64,000 bases of DNA. Origin: Micromonospora tulbaghiae (GTDB lineage: Bacteria > Actinomycetota > Actinomycetes > Mycobacteriales > Micromonosporaceae). The DNA is taken from NCBI RefSeq assembly GCF_900091605.1, contig NZ_FMCQ01000001.1:186001-250000 (forward strand), in the 5' to 3' direction. The translations under genes and the position numbers were made by a program. Shown piece after piece: positions 1-8,363 of the stretch. How positions within the stretch are numbered: position 1 is the stretch's first letter; every line of letters begins with the position of its first letter. A model generated the notes under the pieces. It was not told the origin of the DNA. It made no database searches and was given only the letters and a program-made list of their open reading frames with translations.

Positions 1-202
1 CTACGCCGACGGCACCGGCACCGGGAACATGCGGCTGAACTTCTCCTTCCCGACGCCGGAGCGCATCCGCGAGGGCGTCCGCCGGCTGGCCGGGGTGATG
101 GAGCAGGAGATCGCCATGCGCAAGGTCTTCGGCGCGGTCGGCGGTGCCGGACCCCGCCGTCGGCAGGGCGGCTCGGACGCGCCCGGTCCCGACTTGGCAT
201 GA
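1..202 (+). CDS. PLP-dependent aminotransferase, C-terminal end (partial)
   Basis: Only the last 66 codons are present; the reading frame enters from upstream and stops at TGA 200-202. The visible piece contains RLNFSFPTPERIREGVRRL, the usual C-terminal end of fold-type I PLP aminotransferases of the MocR/2-aminoadipate aminotransferase kind, where the Arg before NFSF binds the substrate carboxylate. The active-site lysine and any N-terminal domain lie outside the window, so substrate and possible regulator function cannot be judged. It runs into the Ddl-like gene with a 7-base gap, so the two are probably co-transcribed. Confidence 0.7.
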   Translation, partial: YADGTGTGNMRLNFSFPTPERIREGVRRLAGVMEQEIAMRKVFGAVGGAGPRRRQGGSDAPGPDLA

Positions 203-209
203 TGCCCGC

Positions 210-1205
210 ATGTCCGACAGCCCTGCCGCACCGCCTCCCGTGACCGGATCCGCCGCCGACGAGCTGCACGTGCTCGTGCTCGCGGGCGGCCTCTCCTACG
301 AGCGGGACGTCTCACTGCGGTCGGGGCGCCGGGTGCTCGACGCGCTGCGCGCCGTCGGTGTCGACGCGGAACTGCGCGACGCCGACGTGGCGTTGCTGCC
401 CGCGCTGACCGCCGACCCGCCGGACGCCGTGGTGATCGCCCTGCACGGCGCCACCGGCGAGGACGGCTCGCTGCGCGGCGTCCTCGACCTCTGGGACGTG
501 CCCTACGTCGGTTGCGACGCACGGTCGTCCCGCCTCGCCTGGGACAAGCCTTCTGCGAAGGCGGTGCTGCGCGAGGCGGGCATCCCGACGCCCGACTGGG
601 TGGCGCTGCCGCACGACCGTTTCTCCGAGCTGGGCGCGGTGGCAGTCCTGGACCGGATCGTCGACCGCCTCGGGCTGCCGCTGATGGTCAAGCCGGCGCA
701 GGGCGGTTCCGGACTGGGCGCCGCCGTGGTCCGGGAGGCGGCGTCGCTGCCGGCCGCGATGGTGGGTTGTTTCGCGTACGACCAGACCGCGCTCGTGGAG
801 CGCTACGTCCCCGGGATGGACGTGGCGGTCTCCGTGCTCGACCTCGGCAAGGGGCCGCAGGCCCTGCCCCCGGTCGAGATCGTGCCGCGCAACGGCGTCT
901 ACGACTACGCGGCCCGCTACACCGCTGGGCGTACCACCTGGCACGCGCCTGCCCGGCTCGACGCCGCGACGACCGCCCGGGTGACCGAGGTGGCGCTCGC
1001 CGCGCACACCGCGCTGGGCCTGCGCGACGTGTCCCGGGTCGACCTGATCGTCGACGCCGGAGGCGACCCGCACGTGCTGGAGGTCAACGTCTCGCCGGGC
1101 ATGACCGAGACGTCGCTGCTGCCGCTGGCGATTCAGGCGGCCGGGCTGGACTTCGGCCGGGTGCTCGGCACGCTCGTCACCCGGGCCGCCGCCCGCCGTC
1201 GCTGA
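210..1205 (+). CDS. D-alanine--D-alanine ligase family protein
   Basis: ATP-grasp ligase of 331 residues, the normal length for Ddl. Ddl joins two D-alanines in the cytoplasm for peptidoglycan. Seen: an N-terminal GGLSYERDVSLRSG start of the preATP-grasp fold, the family motif HGATGEDGSLRG near residue 78, the nucleotide-binding VKPAQGGSGLGA near 160, and LEVNVSPGMT near 295, the metal-binding end of the fold. The ATG at 210 is chosen over an in-frame upstream start at 144 because the extra residues would overlap the aminotransferase end and look like shadow sequence. It may be a Ddl paralogue rather than the main ligase, because the cell-wall cluster is not nearby. Confidence 0.85.
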   Translation: MSDSPAAPPPVTGSAADELHVLVLAGGLSYERDVSLRSGRRVLDALRAVGVDAELRDADVALLPALTADPPDAVVIALHGATGEDGSLRGVLDLWDVPYVGCDARSSRLAWDKPSAKAVLREAGIPTPDWVALPHDRFSELGAVAVLDRIVDRLGLPLMVKPAQGGSGLGAAVVREAASLPAAMVGCFAYDQTALVERYVPGMDVAVSVLDLGKGPQALPPVEIVPRNGVYDYAARYTAGRTTWHAPARLDAATTARVTEVALAAHTALGLRDVSRVDLIVDAGGDPHVLEVNVSPGMTETSLLPLAIQAAGLDFGRVLGTLVTRAAARRR

Positions 1206-1207
1206 CC

Positions 1208-2137
1208 TCAGCTCTGCGCGGTACGCGCCGCGCCCTCACCCGGTCGCGCGTTCTCCGCTGTCGTGCCGTCCTCGTCCGGCGCGCTTCCCGCCCGCTCCTG
1301 CTCGTCGGACTCGTCTCCGGTGTCGGTTGCCGGGTCGGAAACCGGGTCGGACACCGCGTCCGGCGCCGGCCTCGACGCCGGGCTCGATGCCGGGTTCGAT
1401 GCCGGGTTCGATGCCGGAGGGCCCACCGAGGGGTCTGAGACGGCCTCTGCCGCCTCGGACTCGGGGATCTCGTCCGCAGCCTCGATCACGGACGCGGCTT
1501 CCTCCTCGGGCTCCTCAGCGGCGTCCGCGGACGCGGTCGGGGAGAAGCTCGACGGAGCCTGCCACTGGATGCGCGGCGGCTCGGCGAGCGGCCGGCCGCC
1601 GAACTCGGCGAGCCACGCGGCCACCATCGCCAGGTTCTCCCGCCACTGCGCCTCGGAGATCGGGGGCAGGATCGAGTCCCACAGCGACAGGAACGTGCCC
1701 CGCAGTTGCAGCCGCCCGTACGGCCGGGCCAGGAACCACAGGTGCAGGTGTGCCGAGCCGTCACCCCACCGGTTCACGTGGACGCGGGCCACACCGTCGA
1801 GCGAGCGGACGGCCCGCTCCAGGCGGACGGTCATCACGCCCAGCTCGGCGGCGAGCAGATTCGGCAGGTCGCCCAGATCCAGGTGCGACCGGGACTCCAG
1901 GATCAGGACCATCGGCAGGCCGGTGGGCCGGTCCATGGCGCGGACGCGCCACCGCTCACCGACCCAGATGTACGCCTCGTCGGGCGCGTTGCAGGCGGTG
2001 CACTCCCGGTCCGCCTCGCCGCGGCGGGGAGGTTCGAAAGGTACGGGCTCGTCGAGCTGCTTGACGCGGAGATCGCCCTCGAAGGGGAAGGACGGCCACT
2101 GGGTGAAGTCGGGAACTGAGGGAGGGGTGTCCGGCAC
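1208..2137 (-). CDS. conserved actinobacterial hypothetical protein with disordered acidic tail
   Basis: About 309 residues from GTG 2137; longer upstream reading would translate DnaA boxes and a parS site, so the short start is preferred. The first ~190 residues look folded: a CTAC pair (possible metal site) followed by WVGERWRVRAMDRPTG and VHVNRWGDGSAHLHLWFLAR, whose His-x-His-x-His-like spacing resembles HIT-type hydrolases. The rest is Ala/Glu/Pro-rich and carries short repeats of the form PASNPASNPASSPAS. I cannot assign a function. It converges with the Ddl-like gene, leaving two bases between the stops, and its upstream region is the DnaA-box/parS segment, so its transcription could respond to either protein. 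Confidence 0.7.
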   Translation of the reverse strand: MPDTPPSVPDFTQWPSFPFEGDLRVKQLDEPVPFEPPRRGEADRECTACNAPDEAYIWVGERWRVRAMDRPTGLPMVLILESRSHLDLGDLPNLLAAELGVMTVRLERAVRSLDGVARVHVNRWGDGSAHLHLWFLARPYGRLQLRGTFLSLWDSILPPISEAQWRENLAMVAAWLAEFGGRPLAEPPRIQWQAPSSFSPTASADAAEEPEEEAASVIEAADEIPESEAAEAVSDPSVGPPASNPASNPASSPASRPAPDAVSDPVSDPATDTGDESDEQERAGSAPDEDGTTAENARPGEGAARTAQS

Positions 2138-2177
2138 GACGCTGACCCTAACCGAGTTGGCGACGCCTGTCCCTACC

Positions 2178-2326
2178 TGTTCCACAGGCCGCGCACCGGT
2201 TGTCCACCACGTTGTCCACAGGCTGCCGAGATCACCAGTACAGCGCGTCATGCACTGCTCAGCAAGGGTTTCCTCGCTTCGTTTCACGTGAAACGAAGCG
2301 GGCCTGTGGACAAACCCTGTGGATAA
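2178..2326. promoter_or_regulatory. cluster of five DnaA-box-like sites outside oriC
   Basis: Sites read directly: TGTTCCACA 2178-2186, TTGTCCACC 2200-2208, TTGTCCACA 2212-2220, TGTGGACAA 2305-2313 and TGTGGATAA 2318-2326. Three are exact matches to actinobacterial or E. coli consensus boxes. The parS site 2281-2294 lies 10 bases from the fourth box. The cluster sits upstream of the minus-strand gene ending at 1208. Confidence 0.75.
2281..2294. promoter_or_regulatory. parS site 1
   Basis: Perfect 14 bp palindrome GTTTCACGTGAAAC, the ParB-binding centromere sequence of actinobacteria. Confidence 0.95.
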
Positions 2327-2406
2327 CCCTGAACGCGTCTGGGCCCGTTCTTCCAACGATCCGACGACCGATCCGCACCGGGCGCCGGCGGCTTCTTCTC
2401 GTGCGT

Positions 2407-2420
2407 GTTTCACGTGAAAC
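2407..2420. promoter_or_regulatory. parS site 2
   Basis: Perfect GTTTCACGTGAAAC palindrome in the gene-free segment, 126 bp from site 1. Confidence 0.95.
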
Positions 2421-2702
2421 GGCGGGACGTACTGGCCCTCCGTCGGGCGCGGGTCGCCTCGCTCCCTACGCCGAGCCGGCGCCTTCCCGGGTACTGCTTC
2501 TTCGGGCTGGCTTCTTCGGGCTGGCGGCAAGACAGACGAGTCATCGGGAGAACGCCGGCTGGAACGGGCCGCGAGACGGCCGCCCTCGGGGAGGCGGTGG
2601 CGTTCCGCGAGGACTACCGCTCAACCCTCATACTCCGAGCGCCGCGCCTCATCCATTTGTGCTCGGCGCAGCTCAACGCGCGGACGGGAGTGGAGCGCCG
2701 CC

Positions 2703-2716
2703 GTTCCACGTGAAAC
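2703..2716. promoter_or_regulatory. parS site 3 (one-base variant)
   Basis: GTTCCACGTGAAAC differs from the perfect palindrome at the fourth base, a position that varies in known parS consensus sequences. Confidence 0.85.
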
Positions 2717-3642
2717 GGAACGCCAACCTCACGGGGTTCGCGTGCGCTGATGAGGCTGTGGGCCAGGCACGGTCCGCTAGGACGGCACCGTCCGCGGGAG
2801 TCGAGAGGCCGGGCTTACCGCGCACGGTTCGACGGTTCGGGGTCGTCGTGCCCGGCCCGATGGTCGGAGGTGGTCGTGCCCGGGGCTCGTCGTACACGGC
2901 GCTCGTCATACCGATCCGATGCGTGAGGCTCGCCAGCAGCGCCCGGCCCTCTGGCTCACCTCAGGCGCTCGCGGTCCCCGCCTCATCCGACGGCCTGAGG
3001 TCCACTCCTCATCCGACATCCTGAGGGCCCCGCCTCATCCGGCAGGACGGAACGAAGCGCACACGGCCGGCCCTGCGGCGCAGCGAGGCCCAGCCGGCTC
3101 CGGCCAGTCGGACCGAGTGCCGAGTGCCCGGTGCCCGGTGCCGAGTGCCGAGTGCTACTTGCCGGTGGAACCCGGCTTCACCGCGAGCCGGAGCCGTCAG
3201 GCCCCGGCGCTCAGCACTGCGGCCGAGTCCGCGTGACGGGCGCGGCCCTGAAGGAATGAGCCCCTCCGTACCGGGGGGAGACCAGGGTTCGCCCCCTGGG
3301 TGGTTCTTCCGACGCACGCTCGGTTCGCGGCGGATCGGCGGCGCGCTCCGGGCCGACGACCAAGCCGTGGATCGGGCAGACGAGCCAGTCAGTCAAGGGA
3401 CGGGTTCCTCACCCGTTGAAGCCGGCTCGGCTCCTATCGGCACCGACCGGCTGGTGCCGGCCTTCATCGCTGCCTGCCGGCTGGCACCAACTCTCATCGC
3501 GGGGCCGGCACCGGCCCGAGTGACGTCGAGCGCCCTCTGGAATGTCCGGCCGTTCAGCCTGTCGCCTGTCGCCCGGCACCCGGCACCCGGCCAAGCCCAC
3601 AAGATCCTCGACGAGTGCAGCACGCCTCATCCGCCTCTCCCC

Positions 3643-3656
3643 GTTTCACGTGAAAC
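3643..3656. promoter_or_regulatory. parS site 4
   Basis: Perfect GTTTCACGTGAAAC, about 160 bp beyond the parB stop codon. Confidence 0.95.
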
Positions 3657-3757
3657 CACGGGCGGCGGTTGGCAGCCGACGAGCCCGGCACGATCAGGGA
3701 GACGAGCTGCCCGATCCGGTCGCGCAGATGCGGCACCGACAGCGGCCCTCGAACACA

Positions 3758-3797
3758 GATCCGGCCGCACCCCCTCATCGGGCGGTGCGGCCGGATC
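3758..3797 (-). terminator. hairpin downstream of parB
   Basis: Perfect 14 bp arms (GATCCGGCCGCACC and its complement) around a 12-base loop, 20 bases past the parB stop. There is no clear U-tract, as is common for terminators in high-GC actinobacteria. Confidence 0.7.
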
Positions 3798-3816
3798 GAC
3801 AACCGGAGGAACCGGG

Positions 3817-4857
3817 CTACGCCTGGGGCTGCCCGTCCTCGCCGACACCGATGATCCCGACGATCCGTTCCAGGTCGTCGACGGTGGCGAACTCGATCGT
3901 GATCTTGCCTTTGCTGCGGCCGATGTCGACCTTCACCCGAGTGTCGAACCGGTCGGAGAGCCGGTCCGCGAGATCGGTGAGCGCCGGGGCGTGCGGCTTC
4001 GGCCGGCGCTTGGCGGCGGCCGACTTCGCCGGCTCCTCGGCGAGCGCCAGGTGTACCAGTTCCTCGGCGCCCCGGACGGTGATGCCCTCACGGACGATCC
4101 GCTCCGCGAGCGCCTCCTGCGCCTCGGCGTTGTCGAGGCTGAGCAGAGCCCGGGCGTGGCCGGCGGACAGGACACCGGCAGCGACTCGGCGCTGCACGGC
4201 GGGCGGCAGATTCATCAGCCGGATGGTGTTGGAGATCTGAGGGCGGCTGCGGCCGATCCGCCGGGCCAGCTCCTCGTGCGTGGCACCGAACTCCTCCAGC
4301 AGTTGCTGGTACGCCGCGGCCTCTTCGAGCGGGTTGAGGTTGGCGCGGTGGATGTTCTCCAGGAGCGCGTCCCGGAGCATCGCGTCGTCCTTGGTGTCCC
4401 GGACGATCGCGGGGATAGTCTCCCGGCCGACCGCCTGGGCGGCACGCCAGCGCCGCTCGCCCATCACGAGTTCGAACTTCTCGGGGTCGAGCTGGCGAAC
4501 CACGATGGGCTGGAGGAAGCCGACCTCCTGGATCGAGGTCTTCAGTTCCTCCAGCGCCTCCTCGTCGAAGACGTGCCGGGGCTGCTTCGGGTTCGGCACG
4601 ATCGCGTCGACCGGGATCTCCGCGAAGCGGGCACCGGGCACCGGGCTCAGCTGAGGCTCGGGCTCCACGGCCGGAAGCGGGGTACTTCCGACGCCGCCGG
4701 TAATGGCAGCGGTCGCGCCTGCGACCGGAGCCGACGGCGACGCGGCAGCGGCCGACGACTCCGGCTCGGCTGCCGCCGGCTCGGCGCCCGGTACCGGTCC
4801 GGTGGGAATGAGGGCACCGAGCCCTCGGCCCAGTCCGCCGCGGGGACGGTTCTTCAT
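3817..4857 (-). CDS. parB: chromosome-partitioning protein ParB
   Basis: ParB of 346 residues, which binds parS and spreads as a CTP-dependent clamp to form the origin complex moved by ParA. Seen: a basic N-terminus ([17 protein letters not shown]) usual for ParA contact, an Ala/Pro linker to about residue 75, the CTPase/arginine-patch motif [10 protein letters not shown] near 140, [14 protein letters not shown] near 168, and the helix-turn-helix [19 protein letters not shown] near 195. A C-terminal dimerisation domain follows. The ATG at 4857 has GGGAGG six bases upstream. It lies 27 bases after parA in one operon, surrounded by parS sites. Confidence 0.97.
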   Translation of the reverse strand: MKNRPRGGLGRGLGALIPTGPVPGAEPAAAEPESSAAAASPSAPVAGATAAITGGVGSTPLPAVEPEPQLSPVPGARFAEIPVDAIVPNPKQPRHVFDEEALEELKTSIQEVGFLQPIVVRQLDPEKFELVMGERRWRAAQAVGRETIPAIVRDTKDDAMLRDALLENIHRANLNPLEEAAAYQQLLEEFGATHEELARRIGRSRPQISNTIRLMNLPPAVQRRVAAGVLSAGHARALLSLDNAEAQEALAERIVREGITVRGAEELVHLALAEEPAKSAAAKRRPKPHAPALTDLADRLSDRFDTRVKVDIGRSKGKITIEFATVDDLERIVGIIGVGEDGQPQA

Positions 4858-4884
4858 GCGACGCCTCCCAGCGACATCTCCGCA

Positions 4885-6222
4885 CTACGCATTCCGGCTC
4901 ACCGGCTCCTTGACGCCTCGCTCCGCGATCTCCTGGGCGGCCTCGAAGTAACTCGTGGCCCCCCGCGAACCGGGATCGTAGGTCATCACCGACTGGCCGT
5001 AGCTCGGCGCCTCGGAGACACGCACGTTGCGGGGGATGACGGCCTGGAGGACCTTGTCGCCGAAGTGGTTCCGGACGTCCTGCTCCACCGCGTCGGCCAG
5101 CCGGGTACGCCTGTCGTACATGGTGAGCAGGATGGTGGAGACCTCGAGCTTCGGGTTGAGGTGCTGACGAACCAGGTTGATGTTGTTGATCAGCTGGTTG
5201 AGGCCCTCCAGCGCGTAGTACTCGCACTGGATCGGGATCAGCACCTCCTGCGCGGCCACGAGCGCGTTGACTGTGAGCAGGCCGAGCGACGGCGGGCAGT
5301 CTATGAAGACGTAGTCGAAGTGCCCCGGGTACGCGGCGATGGCCCGCGCCAGGCGGGACTCCCGGGCGACCACCGAGACCAGTTCGATCTCGGCACCGGC
5401 CAGGTCGATCGTGGCCGGTACGCACCACAGGTTCGGGATGCCCTCGACGGCCTGAGCCACCTCCTCCAGCGGCACGCTGTCGATCAGGCAGTCGTACACG
5501 TCGGGCACGCCCGTGTGGTGTGGCACGTTCAGACCGGTGGAGGCGTTGCCCTGGGGGTCAAGATCGACCACGAGAACCCGGTTGCCGTGCAGGGCGAGCG
5601 CCACTGCGAGGTTCACGGTGGTGGTCGTCTTACCCACGCCGCCCTTCTGGTTGGCGACGCACATCACCCGGGTCCGGTCGGGGCGGGGCATGGTGACCTC
5701 GCCACTGGGATTCAGGATCTGCACGGCGCGCATCGCCTCCATAGCCAACGGTGGATCATCCTCTTCGCGCGTCGGGGTTTCACGTGAAACGTACGTGCTG
5801 GCGTCTACCTCGTCCCCGTACCCGTCTGCCTGTGGCGTGTCGGACGGTGCCACGGTGACCTCGGGGACGGCCTGGTGCGGCACGGCCGAGACGGGCGGCT
5901 GGGGTTCGTAGCGGGTGGGCACCGCGGCGTTCGCCCGCACCGCGGGCGGGCGCGGGGTCGGTGCGTTCACCGGACCGTCGGCCGGGTCGAGCGGGTCGCG
6001 GGCCGGCGGTACGTTCGCCGGCACGGACGAGACAGGACGCACGGGCCCGGCGGCCGGCGACTCCCGTCGCTTGGACGGCTGAGCCGGGTGCGGGGAAGAC
6101 GGTTCGCCGGACTCGTTCACCGTCCACTCCTGGTAGTTGGTTTCACGTGAAACGGGGTCGGCGGAGGGCTGGCCCCCTGGTCCGGTCAACCGTGGATCGT
6201 CGTACCTGCCGTCGTCATGCAC
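4885..6222 (-). CDS. parA: chromosome-partitioning ATPase ParA
   Basis: Deviant-Walker ATPase that positions ParB-parS complexes. The ATPase begins near residue 186 with CVANQKGGVGKTTTT (P-loop), followed by VLVVDLDPQGNAS and DYVFIDCPPSLG. The GTG start at 6222 gives 445 residues with a Pro-rich N-terminal extension of about 180 residues. Two parS sites lie inside this extension and are translated as VSRET both times. Internal ATGs at 5742 or 5733 would give a protein nearer the family's usual core length, so the extension's translation is likely but not certain. It precedes parB in the same operon. Confidence 0.95.
   Translation of the reverse strand: MHDDGRYDDPRLTGPGGQPSADPVSRETNYQEWTVNESGEPSSPHPAQPSKRRESPAAGPVRPVSSVPANVPPARDPLDPADGPVNAPTPRPPAVRANAAVPTRYEPQPPVSAVPHQAVPEVTVAPSDTPQADGYGDEVDASTYVSRETPTREEDDPPLAMEAMRAVQILNPSGEVTMPRPDRTRVMCVANQKGGVGKTTTTVNLAVALALHGNRVLVVDLDPQGNASTGLNVPHHTGVPDVYDCLIDSVPLEEVAQAVEGIPNLWCVPATIDLAGAEIELVSVVARESRLARAIAAYPGHFDYVFIDCPPSLGLLTVNALVAAQEVLIPIQCEYYALEGLNQLINNINLVRQHLNPKLEVSTILLTMYDRRTRLADAVEQDVRNHFGDKVLQAVIPRNVRVSEAPSYGQSVMTYDPGSRGATSYFEAAQEIAERGVKEPVSRNA
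5777..5790. promoter_or_regulatory. parS site 5, inside parA
   Basis: Perfect GTTTCACGTGAAAC within the parA reading frame, where it encodes VSRET. It lies about 35 bases upstream of the internal ATG at 5742. Confidence 0.95.
6140..6153. promoter_or_regulatory. parS site 6, inside parA N-terminus
   Basis: Perfect GTTTCACGTGAAAC near codon 25 of parA, again encoding VSRET. Confidence 0.95.
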
Positions 6223-6417
6223 CTGTCATCCCTACCCGCTCCGGATGGTCGGTCCGCACCCGTCGAATCGCGTCCGCGCCTCGCGTGGCGCTGTCGGCTC
6301 GGCGGGAAACCGTCGGGTTCGGGTGCCGCCCGGCACCGCCGTTCCACACTATCGACGCGCGGTCAGCCTACGGCCGACGGGCGCGGTGGGTCCATGTCGG
6401 GTTGCGATCGATCGCGT

Positions 6418-6452
6418 CACGCCCCACCGGTCCAACGACCGGACGGGGCGTG
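6418..6452 (-). terminator. hairpin downstream of rsmG
   Basis: CACGCCCC-A-CCGGTC pairs with GACCGG-AC-GGGGCGTG around a CAAC loop, 17 bases past the rsmG stop. It probably separates the rpmH-rsmG operon from parAB. Confidence 0.65.
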
Positions 6453-6468
6453 CGGAATGGCGTACCCC

Positions 6469-7557
6469 TCAGCGGTCACCGCGACGGCGACCGCCGCGCG
6501 ACCGCTTCGGCTTCTTCGGACGACGCGGGTTGACCACGCGCTCCCGGACCACCTCGACCACCGTCGCCGGGGGTTCGATCACCCCTTCGCCGCAGCGATG
6601 CAGTTCCGGCGTCCCACCGCCGAGGCGGATCACGGCCTCGGCGTGCTCGGTGATCTCGTCGGCCGCCGATGCGCCCTTGAGCGCGACGAGCCGGCCGCCG
6701 GGAGCCAGGAGCGGCAGGCACCAGGAGGCGAGCCGGTCCAGCGGCGCCACCGCGCGGGCCGTCACGATGTCGGCGCTCAGCGGTTCCCGGTCACGCGAGC
6801 CGGCCGCCGCCTCCTCGGCCCGCCCACGGAACACACGGACGTCCCGGGTCAGGCCGAGACGCTGTACCGCCTCGATCAGGAAGGTGGTCCGTCTAGCCAG
6901 CGGCTCCACGAGCGTCACGGTCAGGTCCGGACGCGCGATCGCCAGCACCAGACCGGGCAGCCCGGCACCGGAGCCGACGTCGATCACGCTGGCGCCCTCC
7001 GGGATCCGTTCCGCCACCACCGCGCAGTTGAGCAGGTGCCGCTCCCAGAGCCGCGGCGTCTCGCGAGGGCCGATCAGGCCGCGGACCACGCCGTCGGTGG
7101 CGAGCAGTTCGGCGTACGCGGCGGCCAGGTCGAGCCGATCGCCGAACAACGCGCGGGCGGCCTCCGCCAGTTCGGGCGGCAGCGTCGCCGACGCCGGATC
7201 GGGCGCGGCGTCACCGTCCACGAGGGACGGTGCGTCCTCCGACGGCTCCGCGAAGACCGGGTCGGCCACCGCGGCCGGGTCGGTCGGCGTCACATCCGCC
7301 GCCTGCTCACCGGAGAAGGCGGGTGTCACGTCCACCGCCGGGTCGGCGGGCTCGATCCCGCTCACCACCGCCGGCTCGGCGGAGAAGGCGGGCTCGCCGG
7401 GGTCGGTCCCGGCCTTTCCCGGGTACGCCGGGTCGGCCGGACCGTCCTCGTCGGAGAAGACCGGGTCGATTGTGTTGTCGGGGCGCACAGCCGACGGCCC
7501 GGGCGGCGTACCGCCCGGGCCGGTCGCGGCTCCTGCCGTCGTCTCGTCGGAGATCAC
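6469..7557 (-). CDS. rsmG: 16S rRNA (guanine527-N7)-methyltransferase RsmG with long N-terminal extension
   Basis: SAM-dependent methyltransferase of 16S rRNA G527 (GidB). The catalytic domain starts near residue 130 (ALFGDRLDLAAAYAELLATD) and contains RETPRLWERHLLNCA and the SAM-binding VIDVGSGAGLPGLVLA. It ends in a very basic tail (NPRRPKKPKRSRGGRRRG). GTG 7557 is supported by GAGG overlapping the jag stop. The resulting 362 residues exceed the usual ~210-240 because of an acidic Pro/Ala N-terminus with four imperfect repeats (DPVFSDED, EPAFSAEP, TPAFSGEQ, DPVFAEPS). It is translationally coupled to jag, five bases upstream. Confidence 0.93.
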   Translation of the reverse strand: MISDETTAGAATGPGGTPPGPSAVRPDNTIDPVFSDEDGPADPAYPGKAGTDPGEPAFSAEPAVVSGIEPADPAVDVTPAFSGEQAADVTPTDPAAVADPVFAEPSEDAPSLVDGDAAPDPASATLPPELAEAARALFGDRLDLAAAYAELLATDGVVRGLIGPRETPRLWERHLLNCAVVAERIPEGASVIDVGSGAGLPGLVLAIARPDLTVTLVEPLARRTTFLIEAVQRLGLTRDVRVFRGRAEEAAAGSRDREPLSADIVTARAVAPLDRLASWCLPLLAPGGRLVALKGASAADEITEHAEAVIRLGGGTPELHRCGEGVIEPPATVVEVVRERVVNPRRPKKPKRSRGGRRRGDR

Positions 7558-7562
7558 GGACC

Positions 7563-8144
7563 TCAGTCCGCCACCGGCCGGACGATGATGCGGCGGTTGG
7601 GCTCGACGCCCTCGGACTCGCTCTCCACCCCGCTCATCGCGTTCACCACGTCGTGCACGCACTTGCGCTCGAACGCGGACATCGGCTCCAGGCGCACCGG
7701 CTCGCCGTGCTCCTTGACCTTCTCAACCGCGTTCTTCGCCACGGCGGCCAGCTCCTTGCGACGGGCGGCCCGGTAGCCGCCGACGTCGAGCAGCAGCCGG
7801 CTCGGGGTGCCGGTCTGACGGAACACGGCCAGCCGCGCCAGCTCCTGGAGCGCCTCCAGAGTCGCGCCGCGCTGGCCGACCAGGTTCTGGAGCCGGCCGC
7901 CGACCACCTCGACGACCGGACGGCCACCGGAGACCAGCTCGTCGATGTCGCCGTCGTAGTCGAGGATGTCCAGCAGACCCTCGACGTAGTCGGCGGCGAT
8001 CTCGCTCTGCCGGAACAGGTCGCTCTCGGCCGGGGCCTTCTTCTCCCGGGCCTCGCCTGCGGCGTCCTCGGTCTCGGTGGCGGCGGTAACGGGGGTCTCC
8101 TCGTCCAGGGACTGGTCGGCGCTGGGGATGCTGGTCTCGGTCAC
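7563..8144 (-). CDS. jag: KH/R3H RNA-binding protein Jag (KhpB)
   Basis: RNA-binding protein of the YidC operon, linked to cell-wall and division control in Gram-positives. After an acidic N-terminus of about 60 residues it shows a KH domain with the GRLQNLVGQRGATLEALQEL loop near residue 90, then an R3H domain ending in the single-stranded nucleic-acid motif PMSAFERKCVHDVV near residue 155. The GTG at 8144 is chosen because GGAG lies nine bases upstream; the in-frame ATG at 8153 directly abuts that GGAG. 193 residues is typical. It sits between yidC and rsmG. Confidence 0.92.
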   Translation of the reverse strand: MTETSIPSADQSLDEETPVTAATETEDAAGEAREKKAPAESDLFRQSEIAADYVEGLLDILDYDGDIDELVSGGRPVVEVVGGRLQNLVGQRGATLEALQELARLAVFRQTGTPSRLLLDVGGYRAARRKELAAVAKNAVEKVKEHGEPVRLEPMSAFERKCVHDVVNAMSGVESESEGVEPNRRIIVRPVAD

Positions 8145-8363
8145 GGGTCTCATCTCCGTACTCGCTCGGCCGGACCGTCGGGGGTCCGCTGGTCTCCCGG
8201 GGCCGGCGGGAGGTTCGCCGGGTGCCCTCGGGCACGTCTGTACGGGCCAGTTTCGCCCGTGTCCGCGCTCCGCGCGGCGATTCCGGCCCGGCGCCGACTC
8301 CTCGGATGGCAGCACACGGCCGGAACGGGCCACCGCCGGCGTCGCGACGGTGGCCCTGTGGGC

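Larger units (their letters stand above)
2138..3816. other. 1.7 kb gene-free segment with parS sites and DnaA boxes
   Basis: I find no convincing gene on either strand. The segment holds five DnaA-box-like sites (2178-2326), four parS sites, a hairpin beside the parB stop and several short degenerate direct repeats. Examples are CCTCATCCG-type units at 2980-3045, CCGAGTGC/CCGGTGC units at 3117-3155 and GGCACC/GGTGCC units at 3435-3515. Long open frames across it are GC-rich shadows without start signals or recognisable protein character. Confidence 0.7.

Noticed and set aside
3285..3305. GGTTCG-containing stem resembling a tRNA T-arm
   Set aside because: No acceptor or anticodon arms fit; probably just a hairpin in the degenerate region.
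3124..5787. 887-codon open frame on the plus strand across parB and parA
   Set aside because: Shadow of the minus-strand parB/parA frames and of the gene-free segment.
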